Assembly: GCA_963666705.2 (NCBI GenBank)
Contig: CAXXKO010000001.1
Location: 806,001 to 870,000, forward strand
Length of the DNA stretch: 64,000 nucleotides
Origin: G963666705 sp963666705
Lineage (GTDB): Bacteria; Pseudomonadota; Alphaproteobacteria; CADEGL01
Direction of reading: 5' to 3'
Position 1 is the stretch's first letter. Each line of letters begins with the position of its first letter. The notes beneath the pieces are model-generated. The model was not told where the DNA came from. It saw only the letters and a program-made list of their open reading frames with translations, and searched no databases. Of the stretch, positions 1-8,483 are shown piece by piece. The position numbers and the translations under genes were made by a program.

Positions 1-1
1 T

Positions 2-556
2 AGCGAATATCTCGGCCATTCGGCCCAGTTCGTGGCCGGGACGGCCGCGGGCCTCGCCTTCGAATGCGCCGAGCGCCGGCCGATTCTCGAGAGCGACGTG
101 GTCTACATGGAGGCGGGCGGCACCCACAACCGCTACAACGCCATGCTCTCGCGCACCGTCATCGTCGGCGACCCCGACCCCAAGTTCACGGCCATGGCCG
201 AGGCTTCGCGCGACGCGCTCAACGCCGCCAAGGCGCTGATCCGCCCCGGCGCCACCTCACACGAGGTCGACCGTGCCGCGCGCGAGACGATCGCCAGGGC
301 GGGCTTCGCCGAATACTTCGCCCACCGCACGGGCTACTCGATCGGCATCGGCTTCCCGCCCGACTGGGGCGAGGGGCGGCTCATGAGCATCAACGAGGGC
401 GACGAAACCGTGCTCGAGGCCGGCATGTGCTTCCATCTGATCCCGGACATGAAGAAGGCGGGGGAGGGTGGCGTCGTCTTCAGCGAATTCCTCGCCGTCA
501 CCGAGGGTGGTCACGAGCTCCTCACCCCCTACTCCCAGGAGATATTCCGCAAGTGA
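2..556 (+). CDS. M24 creatinase/Xaa-Pro-type hydrolase, C-terminal part
   Basis: The reading frame is open from the window edge, so the N-terminal half lies outside. It has the C-terminal 'pita-bread' half of the M24 family: GGTHNRYNA, then HRTGYSIGIG, PPDWGEG and LEAGMCFHLIPD. The position where true metallopeptidases carry a metal-binding Asp (GY.SD.TRT) reads RYNAMLSRT here. The ligand set therefore looks incomplete, as in creatinase and ectoine hydrolase (DoeA/EutD) relatives that cleave C-N bonds without metals. The HRTGYSIG-PPDWGEG signature is typical of that group. The stop overlaps the next gene's GTG by 4 nt, so the two are probably co-transcribed. Substrate unknown; an amidohydrolase acting on a modified amino acid is the best guess. 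Confidence 0.8.
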   Translation, partial: SEYLGHSAQFVAGTAAGLAFECAERRPILESDVVYMEAGGTHNRYNAMLSRTVIVGDPDPKFTAMAEASRDALNAAKALIRPGATSHEVDRAARETIARAGFAEYFAHRTGYSIGIGFPPDWGEGRLMSINEGDETVLEAGMCFHLIPDMKKAGEGGVVFSEFLAVTEGGHELLTPYSQEIFRK

Positions 557-2142
557 GCGGCCCGGTGGGGCCGGCCGCCCAGGTTTTCGTCCACCGGCCC
601 ATTGTCATGGGCCGGCGCGGCATGGTCGTGGCCGGGCATCATCTGGCCGCGGAGGCCGGGGCGCGGGTGCTGGCGGACGGGGGCAACGCCATGGACGCGG
701 CCGTGACGGCCGCGGCCGCGCTCTCGGCCGCCATTCCCTTCATGAACGGGGTCGGCGGCGATTGCTTCGCCCTGTGGTTCGATGCCGCGCGGGGGGAGGC
801 CCAAACCGTCAACGGCAGCGGCGGCGCGCCCGCCGCCGCCACCATCGATGCCTACCGCGCCCGCGGCCTGGAGCGCGTGCCCACCCGTGGGCCTCTCTCC
901 ATCTCGGTGCCCGGGGCGCCCCACGCCTGGGCCGAGGCCCTGGCCCGCTTCGGCACCATCCCCCTGGCCGACGCGCTCGGCCCGGCAACCAGGATCGCCG
1001 CCGACGGGTTGCCGGTGGACCGGGTATTGCGCGATTTCCTCAATGGCCCCGTCTATGCAGGCCTCGCCGCCGGCCAGCCGGCGCTGGCCGCTATCTTCGG
1101 CGCCCCCGGCGGCCGCCGCCTGGGCGAGATCGTCCGCCAGCCCACCCTTGCCGAGAGCCTCGGCCGCATCGCCGCGACGGGTGTGGGGGCGCTCTATGGC
1201 GGCCCCCTCGGCGCGGCGTTGGCCGATGACCTCGCCGCCGCCGGCGCCCTCCTCACGAACGACGACCTCGCGGCCCACCGCACGCTCCTGCAAGACCCGC
1301 TCACCACCGCCTACCGGGGCCATGAAGTGTTGAGCGCGCCCCCCAATACCCAGGGCATCGCCCTCTCTCTCCTCCTCGCCCTCCTCGACCGCGCCGACGG
1401 CGACGAGCCGTCCCTGGCCCGTTTCCTACGCCTCAAGCAACTCGCCTTCGCGGCGCGCGACCGCCGCGTGGGCGACCCGGACCTCGCGGGCGACCTCCAG
1501 CCGCTGTTGAGCCCCGATGCCCTCGCCTCCCTCGATGCCTATGGCGACCTCGGGCCGCCCGGCCGGCTCGCCCCCGGCCCGCACGGCGGCGACACCACCA
1601 CGGTCGTTGCCATGGACGCGGCCGGCAACGCCGTCAGCTGGGTGCAGAGCCTGTTCGAAGAATTCGGCAGCGGTGTCGTCTCGCCCGCGACCGGCATCGT
1701 GCTCCAGAACCGCCTCAGCCTCGCCTCGCTCGTGCCCGGCGGCACCAATAGCCTGGCGCCGGGCCGACGGCCCTTCCACACCCTCTGCCCGGCGCTGGTG
1801 CTCGAAGGCGGGCGCTGCCGCCTCGCGATCGCCACCCCCGGCGACCACGGCCAGCCCCAGACCATCGCCCAGGTGCTGGCCCACATCCTCGAAGGCGGCC
1901 TCGACGTGCAGGCGGCCATCGAGGCGCCCCGCATCCGCCACGACGAGGGCAATGAGGTCATGTACGAGAGCCGCCTCGCCGCCGGCCGCCTGACCCCACT
2001 GACGGACGCGGGCTACGGCCTCCGCGACGTGGGCGGCTGGTCGCGCGTCATGGGCGGCGTGTGCGCCATCGATTGCCCCGACGGCGGCGTGCGCATGGGC
2101 GGCGCCGACCCCCGCCGCGCGGCCTACGCGGCGGCGGAGTAG
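553..2142 (+). CDS. gamma-glutamyltransferase family protein (Ntn hydrolase)
   Basis: A 529-residue protein if started at the GTG that overlaps the upstream TGA (GTGA). An ATG at 607 is the alternative. It has the family N-terminus (GMVVAGHHLAAEAG, GGNAMDAAV, NGVGGDCF) and the autoprocessing site GGDTTTVVAMD, in which the first Thr (about residue 348) would be the nucleophile exposed by self-cleavage. GTs of this kind hydrolyse or transfer gamma-glutamyl groups and usually act in the periplasm. No clear signal peptide is visible, so this copy may be cytosolic, like several oxamate-amidohydrolase/GGT-like relatives. It faces dgcA/dgcN, so released glutamate could enter the same pathway (inference). 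Confidence 0.88.
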   Translation: MSGPVGPAAQVFVHRPIVMGRRGMVVAGHHLAAEAGARVLADGGNAMDAAVTAAAALSAAIPFMNGVGGDCFALWFDAARGEAQTVNGSGGAPAAATIDAYRARGLERVPTRGPLSISVPGAPHAWAEALARFGTIPLADALGPATRIAADGLPVDRVLRDFLNGPVYAGLAAGQPALAAIFGAPGGRRLGEIVRQPTLAESLGRIAATGVGALYGGPLGAALADDLAAAGALLTNDDLAAHRTLLQDPLTTAYRGHEVLSAPPNTQGIALSLLLALLDRADGDEPSLARFLRLKQLAFAARDRRVGDPDLAGDLQPLLSPDALASLDAYGDLGPPGRLAPGPHGGDTTTVVAMDAAGNAVSWVQSLFEEFGSGVVSPATGIVLQNRLSLASLVPGGTNSLAPGRRPFHTLCPALVLEGGRCRLAIATPGDHGQPQTIAQVLAHILEGGLDVQAAIEAPRIRHDEGNEVMYESRLAAGRLTPLTDAGYGLRDVGGWSRVMGGVCAIDCPDGGVRMGGADPRRAAYAAAE

Positions 2143-2152
2143 GCTCCGCGCC

Positions 2153-3133
2153 TCAGCCCCAGAGGGCCGGCTCGGGCGGATAGACGCGGCTGCCCTCGAA
2201 GCGGAGGCCGTGGGGCCGGTCCTCGGCCAGGAGGAGGGGGCCGTCGAGGTCCACCACCTCCGCCCCCTGGGCGACGAGGGTGGCGGGCGCCATGGCGAGG
2301 GAGGTCGCGATCATGCAGCCCACCATGATGCCGAAGCCCCTGTCCCTGGCGGCCGCGCGCAGGCGGAGCGCCTCGGTGAGGCCGCCGGTCTTGTCGAGCT
2401 TGATGTTGATCATCTCGTAGCGGCCCGCGAGATGGTCGAGCGACGCCGTATCGTGGCACGATTCGTCGGCGCAGACCGGGATGGGGCGGTCGAGGGTGGC
2501 GAGGGCCGCGTCCGCCGCCGCTGGCAGGGGCTGCTCGATCATGGTGACGCCGAGGTCGGCGAGCCGCGGGGCGAATGCCGTGAGCTCGGCCGCGGTCCAG
2601 CCCTCGTTGGCATCGACGATTAGGCGGGCATGGGGCGCGCCCGCGCGCACCGCCGCGACGCGGTCGAGGTCGCCCGCGCCCGCGAGCTTGAGCTTGAGGA
2701 GCGGCCGGGCCGCGTTCTCGGCCGCCGCCGCGCCCATCGCCTCGGGGCTGTCGAGAGAGAGGGTGTAGGCGGTGGTGAGCGGCCCCGGCGCATCGAGGCC
2801 CGCGAGCGCCCAGGCCGGCCGGCCCGCGCGCTTGGCTTCCAGGTCCCAGAAGGCGCAGTCGAGGGCGTTGCGGGCCGCGCCCGGTGGCAATGCCCCTTGC
2901 AGCCTCTCCCGGTCGAGCCCCGCGTCGAGCCGCGCGCGCAGCCCTTCGATGGCCGCCATAACGCCTTCGACAGTCTCGCCGTAGCGCGGATAGGGCACGC
3001 ATTCGCCGCGCCCCACGGCACCCCCGGCGCGGAGCTCGGCCACCACCAACTCGGTTGCCGTCTTGCTGCCGCGCGAGATGGTGAAGGCGCCGCGGATCGG
3101 CCAGGATTCGCGGACGACGGCGAGGGTGGGCAC
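2153..3133 (-). CDS. dgcA: N-acetyl-D-glutamate racemase DgcA (enolase superfamily)
   Basis: A 326-residue mandelate-racemase/muconate-cycloisomerase-type enzyme, formerly called dipeptide epimerase. The Lys pair is present (KLKLA, and NIKLDKTGG for the second base), with metal ligands in VDANEGW, IEQPL and CADESCHD. The GTG start lies 2 nt after the dgcN stop, so the genes are translationally linked. In the described DgcN-DgcA route, DgcN acetylates D-glutamate and DgcA racemises N-acetyl-D-glutamate to the L form. Pairing with a DUF1611 protein is what separates this from L-Ala-D/L-Glu epimerase (YcjG type). Assignment rests on family and neighbour. Confidence 0.85.
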   Translation of the reverse strand: MPTLAVVRESWPIRGAFTISRGSKTATELVVAELRAGGAVGRGECVPYPRYGETVEGVMAAIEGLRARLDAGLDRERLQGALPPGAARNALDCAFWDLEAKRAGRPAWALAGLDAPGPLTTAYTLSLDSPEAMGAAAAENAARPLLKLKLAGAGDLDRVAAVRAGAPHARLIVDANEGWTAAELTAFAPRLADLGVTMIEQPLPAAADAALATLDRPIPVCADESCHDTASLDHLAGRYEMINIKLDKTGGLTEALRLRAAARDRGFGIMVGCMIATSLAMAPATLVAQGAEVVDLDGPLLLAEDRPHGLRFEGSRVYPPEPALWG

Positions 3134-3135
3134 GG

Positions 3136-4134
3136 CTAGGGCAGGTTGTCGACGATGCGGGTCACGCCGCCGCGTACCGGGTCCACCGTGGGCAGGCCGA
3201 GCTCGGCCTCGGTCGCGCGCAGGTACTCGGCGGCCGCCGCCTCGTCGAGGCCCGAGGTGTTGATTGCGATGCCGATGCACCGGACGGCCGGGTTGGTCAG
3301 CGCGCAAGCCGCGAGCTGCGCCTCCATGCAGGCGCGGATGGTCGGCATGGGATATTCGGGCAGGCCGCGCATGTGGGGCCGCGTGGGCTCGTGGCAAATC
3401 ACCAGTACGTCCGCCTGCGCCCCGTGCGCGAGGCCGAGGGTCACGCCCGCGTAGGAGGCGTGGAGAAGAGAGCCCTGGCCCTCGATCACGTCCCAGTGGT
3501 CGTCGTCGGCCTCGGGCGCCAGCCACTCCACCGCGCCCGAGATGAAGTCGGCCACCACCGCGTCGACGGAGACACCCTCGCCGGCGATGAGAATGCCGGT
3601 CTGGCCCGTGGCGCGGAAGTCGGCCTTCAAGCCGCGGGCGCGCATCTCGCGCTCGATCGAGAGCGAGGTGTACATCTTGCCGACCGAGACATCCGTGCCC
3701 GCGGTCAGGAGGCGCATGCCGCCGCGCTTCTTGCCGTTGCCGAGGGCGAAGTCGCGGGTCGGATGGCGTACGTCGTAGAGGGTGCGGCCGTGCCTCTCGG
3801 CCGCGGCGCGCACGGCCGGCACGTCCGTGAGCTTGTTGTGCAGGCCGCTCGCCACGTCCATGCCGCGCTCGAGCGCGTGCAGGATCACGGCCGTCCAGGC
3901 ATCGGAAAGGATGCCGCCCCGGTTGGCCACGCCGACGATCATGGTCTTGGCGCCCTTGTCCGCGGCCTCGTCGACGCTCAAGTCCGCGAGGCCGAGGTCG
4001 GCGTTGCAGTCCGCGAGGCGGAGCTGGCCCAGGCACCAGTCCGGGCGCCAGTCGGCCACGCCCTGTGCCGTCTTGGCCGCGAGCGCATCGCGCGCATCGC
4101 CGAGGAACATGAGGTAGGGGTGTTGAATTGCCAT
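3136..4134 (-). CDS. dgcN: D-glutamate N-acetyltransferase DgcN (DUF1611)
   Basis: A 332-residue DUF1611-family protein starting MAIQHPYLMFLG. A P-loop-like stretch (GTDVSVGKMYTSL) and the conserved HEPTRPHMRGLP and GIAINTSGLDE segments are visible. The ATG at 4134 is preferred because it matches the family N-terminus and has a GGCGGA-type ribosome site; an in-frame ATG lies 12 nt upstream. The gene is immediately upstream of dgcA on the same strand. Known role of the family pair: D-glutamate acetylation as the first step of D-glutamate catabolism. This gives the cell a way to use D-Glu, for example from peptidoglycan turnover. Confidence 0.85.
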   Translation of the reverse strand: MAIQHPYLMFLGDARDALAAKTAQGVADWRPDWCLGQLRLADCNADLGLADLSVDEAADKGAKTMIVGVANRGGILSDAWTAVILHALERGMDVASGLHNKLTDVPAVRAAAERHGRTLYDVRHPTRDFALGNGKKRGGMRLLTAGTDVSVGKMYTSLSIEREMRARGLKADFRATGQTGILIAGEGVSVDAVVADFISGAVEWLAPEADDDHWDVIEGQGSLLHASYAGVTLGLAHGAQADVLVICHEPTRPHMRGLPEYPMPTIRACMEAQLAACALTNPAVRCIGIAINTSGLDEAAAAEYLRATEAELGLPTVDPVRGGVTRIVDNLP

Positions 4135-4335
4135 TCGTCCGCCCATTGCTGCTTTATGTCCGGGGACCGTGCCTCGGTCCCGGGCGGCCCTCCGGCGCAA
4201 GATATTCGGGGCTTGGGGCGGCGACAAAACTTTTTTTTGCCTGTGTGACCCCCATCACTGCCGGCCGGGCCGTCAAGCGCCATTATCCTGACTGTCAACC
4301 AAGCCTCTTCCCGACCGCTGCGCGGGGCTGGTGAC

Positions 4336-4371
4336 AACGGGGGCCGGTGTCTTTGGATACCGGCCCCCGTT
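4336..4371. terminator. Perfect 13-bp hairpin between brkB-like gene and dgcN
   Basis: Arms 4336-4348 and 4359-4371 are exact inverted repeats (AACGGGGGCCGGT and its complement), extendable by a wobble pair and an A-T pair to a 6-nt loop. It sits just past the 3' end of the minus-strand BrkB-type gene. There is no long T run on either side, so it may be a weak intrinsic terminator or a hairpin that protects mRNA 3' ends. Confidence 0.6.
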
Positions 4372-4397
4372 CCGTTCGGGTCGTCGCGAACGGTGCT

Positions 4398-5240
4398 TCA
4401 GGGCGGGTTTCGGCGCAGGGCGGCGTTGAATTCGGCGCCGAAGACGAAGATCGCCGCGCTCAGGTAGAAGAACAACAGCGTCACCACGATGCCGCCCAGG
4501 CTGCCATAGGTGACGGTGTAGTGGGTCGAGCGCTCGAAGTAGAGGGAGAAGAGGCTCGCGAGGATCAGCCAGGCCACCGTCGCCAGGCCGGCGCCGGGCA
4601 GCACCAGCCGGTTCGGCCCGGGCTTGGGCAGCCAGCGGTACAGGGCCGCGATGGCGAGGAAGACGGTCGTGGGCGCGATGCCGTAGCGCGCGGCCGCGTA
4701 CGCCCCCTCCCAGACCGCCGGCAGGCGCAGCATGTCGGACACGAACCGCCAGACGTCCGGCCCGATGACGATGGCGGCCGTGGCGACGAGCGTGACGAGC
4801 GCGCCGAGGACGACGAAAAGGAGGCCCTGCAGGCGGCGGTGCCAGACCGGGCGCGGCTCGGTGACCCCGGAGGCGAGGTTCAGGCCCGCGCGCAGCGCCT
4901 CGATGCCCGAGGAGGCCGCCCACAGGGTGGCGATCATGCCGGCCGTGATGAGGTGGCCCCGCCGCTCCGTCAGCACCTCGGCGATGACCGGCGCCAGGGT
5001 CTCGACCACCTCGGCCGGCAGGGCTTCGAAGGCGAGCGCCACGATCTCGTCGACCATCTCCGGCCGGCCCGCGAATCCGGCGAGTGCAGTGAGCCAGATG
5101 AGGAAGGGAAAGACCGCGAACAGGGAGGCGAAGGCGATATACCCGGCCCGCGTCGAGCCATCGTTGGCGATGAAGCCGGCGGCCGCGCGCCACAGGACGC
5201 GGAGCGGCACAGGCAGGCGTTGGTCGAAGCTCCGGGGCAT
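4398..5240 (-). CDS. YihY/BrkB-family inner-membrane protein
   Basis: A 280-residue polytopic membrane protein with about six hydrophobic helices. Family signatures are visible: ST-RAGYIAFASLFAVFPFLIW near the N-terminus, LWAASSGIEAL in the middle and YGSLGGIVVTLLFFYLSA near the C-terminus, ending GAEFNAALRR. Despite historical names (ribonuclease BN, serum-resistance factor) no enzymatic role is established; the family is regarded as a transporter of unknown substrate. It is single-gene on the minus strand, divergent from the MFS gene, with a hairpin downstream. Confidence 0.9.
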   Translation of the reverse strand: MPRSFDQRLPVPLRVLWRAAAGFIANDGSTRAGYIAFASLFAVFPFLIWLTALAGFAGRPEMVDEIVALAFEALPAEVVETLAPVIAEVLTERRGHLITAGMIATLWAASSGIEALRAGLNLASGVTEPRPVWHRRLQGLLFVVLGALVTLVATAAIVIGPDVWRFVSDMLRLPAVWEGAYAAARYGIAPTTVFLAIAALYRWLPKPGPNRLVLPGAGLATVAWLILASLFSLYFERSTHYTVTYGSLGGIVVTLLFFYLSAAIFVFGAEFNAALRRNPP

Positions 5241-5390
5241 GGTGAACGCGACTCTCCGTCGATTCGGTGGCGGCCTCGAACGTCTGCGCGCGCCGACCTT
5301 GCAACGCCGGCCGGCCCATCATATAGACGTTTTCGGATTGCGATCGATTCGCGCCCGCCTTCGCGGCGAACAACCGGGAGAAGCCCCTTC

Positions 5391-6617
5391 ATGACGACCG
5401 TGTCGCGTGCCCTTCCCGGCATGGGCTGGCGCACCCCGATGGTGGTCATCGTGGCGGGCTGTCTCATCCTGCTCCTGACCTTCGGCGTGCGCGCGGGTTT
5501 CGGGCTGTTCATGGATCCGATCTCCCTCGACCTCGGGTGGGGGCGCGAGATCTTCGCCATGTCCCTCGCCCTCCAGAACCTGGTCTGGGGCCTGGCGCAG
5601 CCATTCGCGGGCGCCGTCGCCGACCGCTACGGCACGGCGCGGGTGCTGGTCGCGGGCGGCTTGGTCTATGCGCTCGGCACCTATCTGATGGCCGTCTCGG
5701 GCACGGCCGGGATGATGCACCTCTCCGCCGGCCTGCTGGTCGGGCTGGGGCTCTCGGGCGCCTCGTTCGGCGTCGTGCTGGCGGCGATCGGGCGCATGGT
5801 GCCGGAGGAGAGGCGCTCCTGGGCCCTCGGTATCGGCACCGCCGCCGGCTCCCTCGGGCAGTTCACGCTGGTGCCGCTCGGCCAGGCGTTCCTCGCCTCC
5901 TACGGCTGGTCGGCGGCGCTCATGCTGCTGGCGCTCTTGGCCCTGCTCGTCATTCCGCTGTCGACGGCGCTGGCCGGGCGCGGCGACGCGGTCGCGCGCG
6001 GGCCCAAGCAATCCCTGACCGAGGCCCTGCGCGAGGCCGGGGTCCATTCGGGCTTCATCTACCTGACCCTCGGGTTCTTCGTTTGCGGCTTCCAGGTCGC
6101 CTTCATCGCGGCGCATCTGCCGGCCTACGTCACCGACCTGGGCCTGCCCCTGGTGATCGGCGGCTGGGCGCTCGCCCTCGTCGGCCTCTTCAACATCATC
6201 GGCTCCTACACGGCGGGCGTGCTCGGCGGCAGGCACAGCAAGAAGTATCTCCTGAGCGGGCTCTACCTGGCCCGCTCGGTGGTCATCGCCGTCTTCGTGC
6301 TGGTCCCGCCGAGCGCGGCGTCCGTGCTCGTCTTCGCCGCCGTCATGGGCCTTCTGTGGCTCTCGACCGTGCCGCTGACCTCGGGCCTCGTGGCCCAGAT
6401 CTTCGGCGTGCGCTACATGGCGACCCTGTTCGGCATCGTCTTCCTGAGCCACCAGGTCGGCAGCTTCATCGGTGTCTGGCTGGGCGGGCGCCTGTTCGAC
6501 GCCACGGGCTCCTACGACATCGTGTGGTGGATCAGCGTGGCGCTCGGCATCGGGGCCGCGCTCCTGCACTGGCCCATCGACGAGCGCGCGGTACCCCGCC
6601 TGGCCGAGGCCGCTTGA
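5391..6617 (+). CDS. MFS transporter (oxalate/formate-antiporter-like or NNP type)
   Basis: A 408-residue carrier with 12 predicted helices in two halves and the loop-2/3 motif GAVADRYGTARVL (variant of GxxxDRxGR). The second half has GGRHSKKYLLSG in the matching loop. A GGGAG ribosome site lies 10 nt before the ATG. The sequence style (VRAGFGLFMDPISLDLGW at the first helix) is that of monocarboxylate/organic-anion MFS carriers; the substrate cannot be read from sequence. Its TGA overlaps the TTG start of the sirtuin gene by 3 nt, so the two are likely co-translated. Confidence 0.88.
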   Translation: MTTVSRALPGMGWRTPMVVIVAGCLILLLTFGVRAGFGLFMDPISLDLGWGREIFAMSLALQNLVWGLAQPFAGAVADRYGTARVLVAGGLVYALGTYLMAVSGTAGMMHLSAGLLVGLGLSGASFGVVLAAIGRMVPEERRSWALGIGTAAGSLGQFTLVPLGQAFLASYGWSAALMLLALLALLVIPLSTALAGRGDAVARGPKQSLTEALREAGVHSGFIYLTLGFFVCGFQVAFIAAHLPAYVTDLGLPLVIGGWALALVGLFNIIGSYTAGVLGGRHSKKYLLSGLYLARSVVIAVFVLVPPSAASVLVFAAVMGLLWLSTVPLTSGLVAQIFGVRYMATLFGIVFLSHQVGSFIGVWLGGRLFDATGSYDIVWWISVALGIGAALLHWPIDERAVPRLAEAA

Positions 6618-7360
6618 CCCGCGCGGGCTGCCTCGAAGACACGATCGCCGCGTCCAGCCGCGCGGTGGTATTCACGGGTGCCGGCATCAGCACGGAATCG
6701 GGCATCCCCGATTTCCGTAGCCCGGGCGGCCTCTGGACCAAGAACCAGCCCATCGACTTCCGCGATTTCGTGGCCTCGGAGGGGGCGCGGCGCGAGGCCT
6801 GGCGGCGCAAGTTCAACATGGACGGCGTCATGAAGGCGGCGGAACCCAACCGCGGCCACCGGGCGGTGGAGAAGCTCGTGCGCCTGGGCACGGTGAAGAG
6901 CGTCATCACCCAGAACGTCGACGGCCTGCATCAGGCGTCCGGTATCCCCGACGCGAAGGTGATCGAGCTTCATGGCAACACCACCTACGCCCGTTGCCTC
7001 GAGTGTCACGAGCGCTACGAGCTCGCGCCCATCCGCGTGGCGTTCGAGGCCAACGGCACCCTGCCCATCTGCGAGAAATGCGACGGCATCGTGAAGACGG
7101 CGACCATCTCCTTCGGCCAGTCGATGCCGGAGATAGAGATGCGCCGGGCCGAGATCGAAGCCCTGGCCTGCGACCTCTTCCTCGCCATCGGCTCGTCGCT
7201 CGTGGTCTATCCGGCGGCCGACTTCCCGGCCCTGGCCAAGCGCAACGGCGCCCGGCTGGTGATCCTCAACCGCGAGCCGACCCCGCTCGACGGTTTCGCC
7301 GACCTGGTCCTCAACGACGAGATCGGCCCCGTCCTGGGTGACGCCGTGGGCGTCAACTGA
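6614..7360 (+). CDS. NAD-dependent protein deacylase, Sir2 family
   Basis: A 248-residue class-II/III-like sirtuin. It has the NAD site GAGISTESGIPDFRSPGGLW, TQNVDGLH, the catalytic His in ELHGN (about residue 120), a zinc ribbon with CLEC and CEKC pairs, and GSSLVVYPA. It would remove acyl groups from lysines using NAD. The TTG start lies inside the MFS stop codon; the next in-frame ATG is too far downstream to keep the NAD fold, so TTG is chosen. Linkage to an MFS carrier is suggestive only. Confidence 0.9.
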   Translation: MTRAGCLEDTIAASSRAVVFTGAGISTESGIPDFRSPGGLWTKNQPIDFRDFVASEGARREAWRRKFNMDGVMKAAEPNRGHRAVEKLVRLGTVKSVITQNVDGLHQASGIPDAKVIELHGNTTYARCLECHERYELAPIRVAFEANGTLPICEKCDGIVKTATISFGQSMPEIEMRRAEIEALACDLFLAIGSSLVVYPAADFPALAKRNGARLVILNREPTPLDGFADLVLNDEIGPVLGDAVGVN

Positions 7361-7475
7361 TACCGGGCGGTGGGACGTCACCGGAACCATTCCAACGATG
7401 GTGCATTCTGGGTACGATCGGCCACGAATTTAAAGGCCATCCGAGAAATATGGATCGCATACAGGATACGCATGA

Positions 7476-8474
7476 ATGGCGGGGCTCTATGACGACGATT
7501 TCGTCGAAATCCTGCGCAAGGGTGCGCAGTCGGTCGTGGGCCAGTGGGGGTTTTCCACTAAGACGCGGGTAAGTCTGGTCGCCATTTCCGAAAATGCAAC
7601 ATTCAGGGCAGACGATCCTCGAGCGGATGCACCGGTGATATTGCGGGTGCATCGGCCGGGTTATCACACGCGCGCGGAGATCGAATCGGAGCTCGATTGG
7701 ATCGAGGCGCTGCGCGCCGAGGGTGTTGTCGATATTCCGGCACCGCTACCTTGTACAGAGGGCGCCCACATAACCGGATTCGATCTCGAAGGTGAAACAA
7801 GGGACGTTGTCGCCTTTGAATTCATGGCCGGAGAGGAGCCATCGCAAGACGACGATCTCGTCAGCGGCTTTCACGAGCTTGGCGCCATCAGTGCGCGCCT
7901 GCATGCCCATGCAAGGCCTTGGGACCGGCCTAGCGGCTTCACGCGCAAGACCTGGAACTTCGAGACGACCGTCGGCTCGAGCCCTCATTGGGGTGATTGG
8001 CGTGCTGGGCTTGGACTCGATGAAAGGGGCAGGGAAATTCTCGAACGGGTTTGTGTGGTGTTGGAGCGCCGGCTGGTTGCCTATGGTGAGGGATCCGAGC
8101 GTTTCGGCTTGATTCATGCCGACCTCCGGCTCGCCAATCTGCTGGTCGACGAAGCGGGCCGGATCGGCGTGATCGATTTCGACGACTGCGGCTTCGGCTG
8201 GTTCATGTATGATTTTGCCGCCGCGGTCAGTTTTTTCGAGCACGAGCCGATTGTCCCATCACTGCGGGAGTCCTGGGTTCGAGGGTACAAAACCGTAAGC
8301 GAGCTTGCGTTGGAGCACATCGAGATGCTGCCGACTTTTGTGATGCTGCGCCGCCTGTTGTTGACCGCATGGATCGCCAGTCATGCGGAAACCCCGACCG
8401 CGCAGGCGCTCGGCGCGGGATACACCGATGGCACCGTGGCGCTTGGTGAACAATTCTTGCGCAATGCGGATTGA
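7476..8474 (+). CDS. APH/choline-kinase-fold phosphotransferase (hydroxylysine/homoserine kinase-like)
   Basis: A 332-residue protein of the aminoglycoside-phosphotransferase fold. The Brenner-type motif IHADLRLANLL and the metal site IDFDDCGFG are intact. It lies 9 nt upstream of a class-III PLP enzyme of the phospho-lyase subgroup. In animals a kinase of this fold (AGPHD1) phosphorylates 5-hydroxylysine and AGXT2L2 removes the phosphate as ammonia plus phosphate; the same division of labour is proposed here. An antibiotic-resistance role is unlikely given the neighbour. Base composition is less GC-extreme than flanking genes, so transfer is possible. Confidence 0.82.
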   Translation: MAGLYDDDFVEILRKGAQSVVGQWGFSTKTRVSLVAISENATFRADDPRADAPVILRVHRPGYHTRAEIESELDWIEALRAEGVVDIPAPLPCTEGAHITGFDLEGETRDVVAFEFMAGEEPSQDDDLVSGFHELGAISARLHAHARPWDRPSGFTRKTWNFETTVGSSPHWGDWRAGLGLDERGREILERVCVVLERRLVAYGEGSERFGLIHADLRLANLLVDEAGRIGVIDFDDCGFGWFMYDFAAAVSFFEHEPIVPSLRESWVRGYKTVSELALEHIEMLPTFVMLRRLLLTAWIASHAETPTAQALGAGYTDGTVALGEQFLRNAD

Positions 8475-8483
8475 CGGGCGCCC

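Noticed and set aside
2153..4036. 627-codon extension of the dgcA frame
   Set aside because: The upstream part runs antisense-like through dgcN; the enolase fold begins at the GTG at 3133.
7476..8474. Antibiotic-resistance phosphotransferase
   Set aside because: The fold is shared with aminoglycoside kinases, but the partner phospho-lyase and lack of resistance context favour metabolite phosphorylation.
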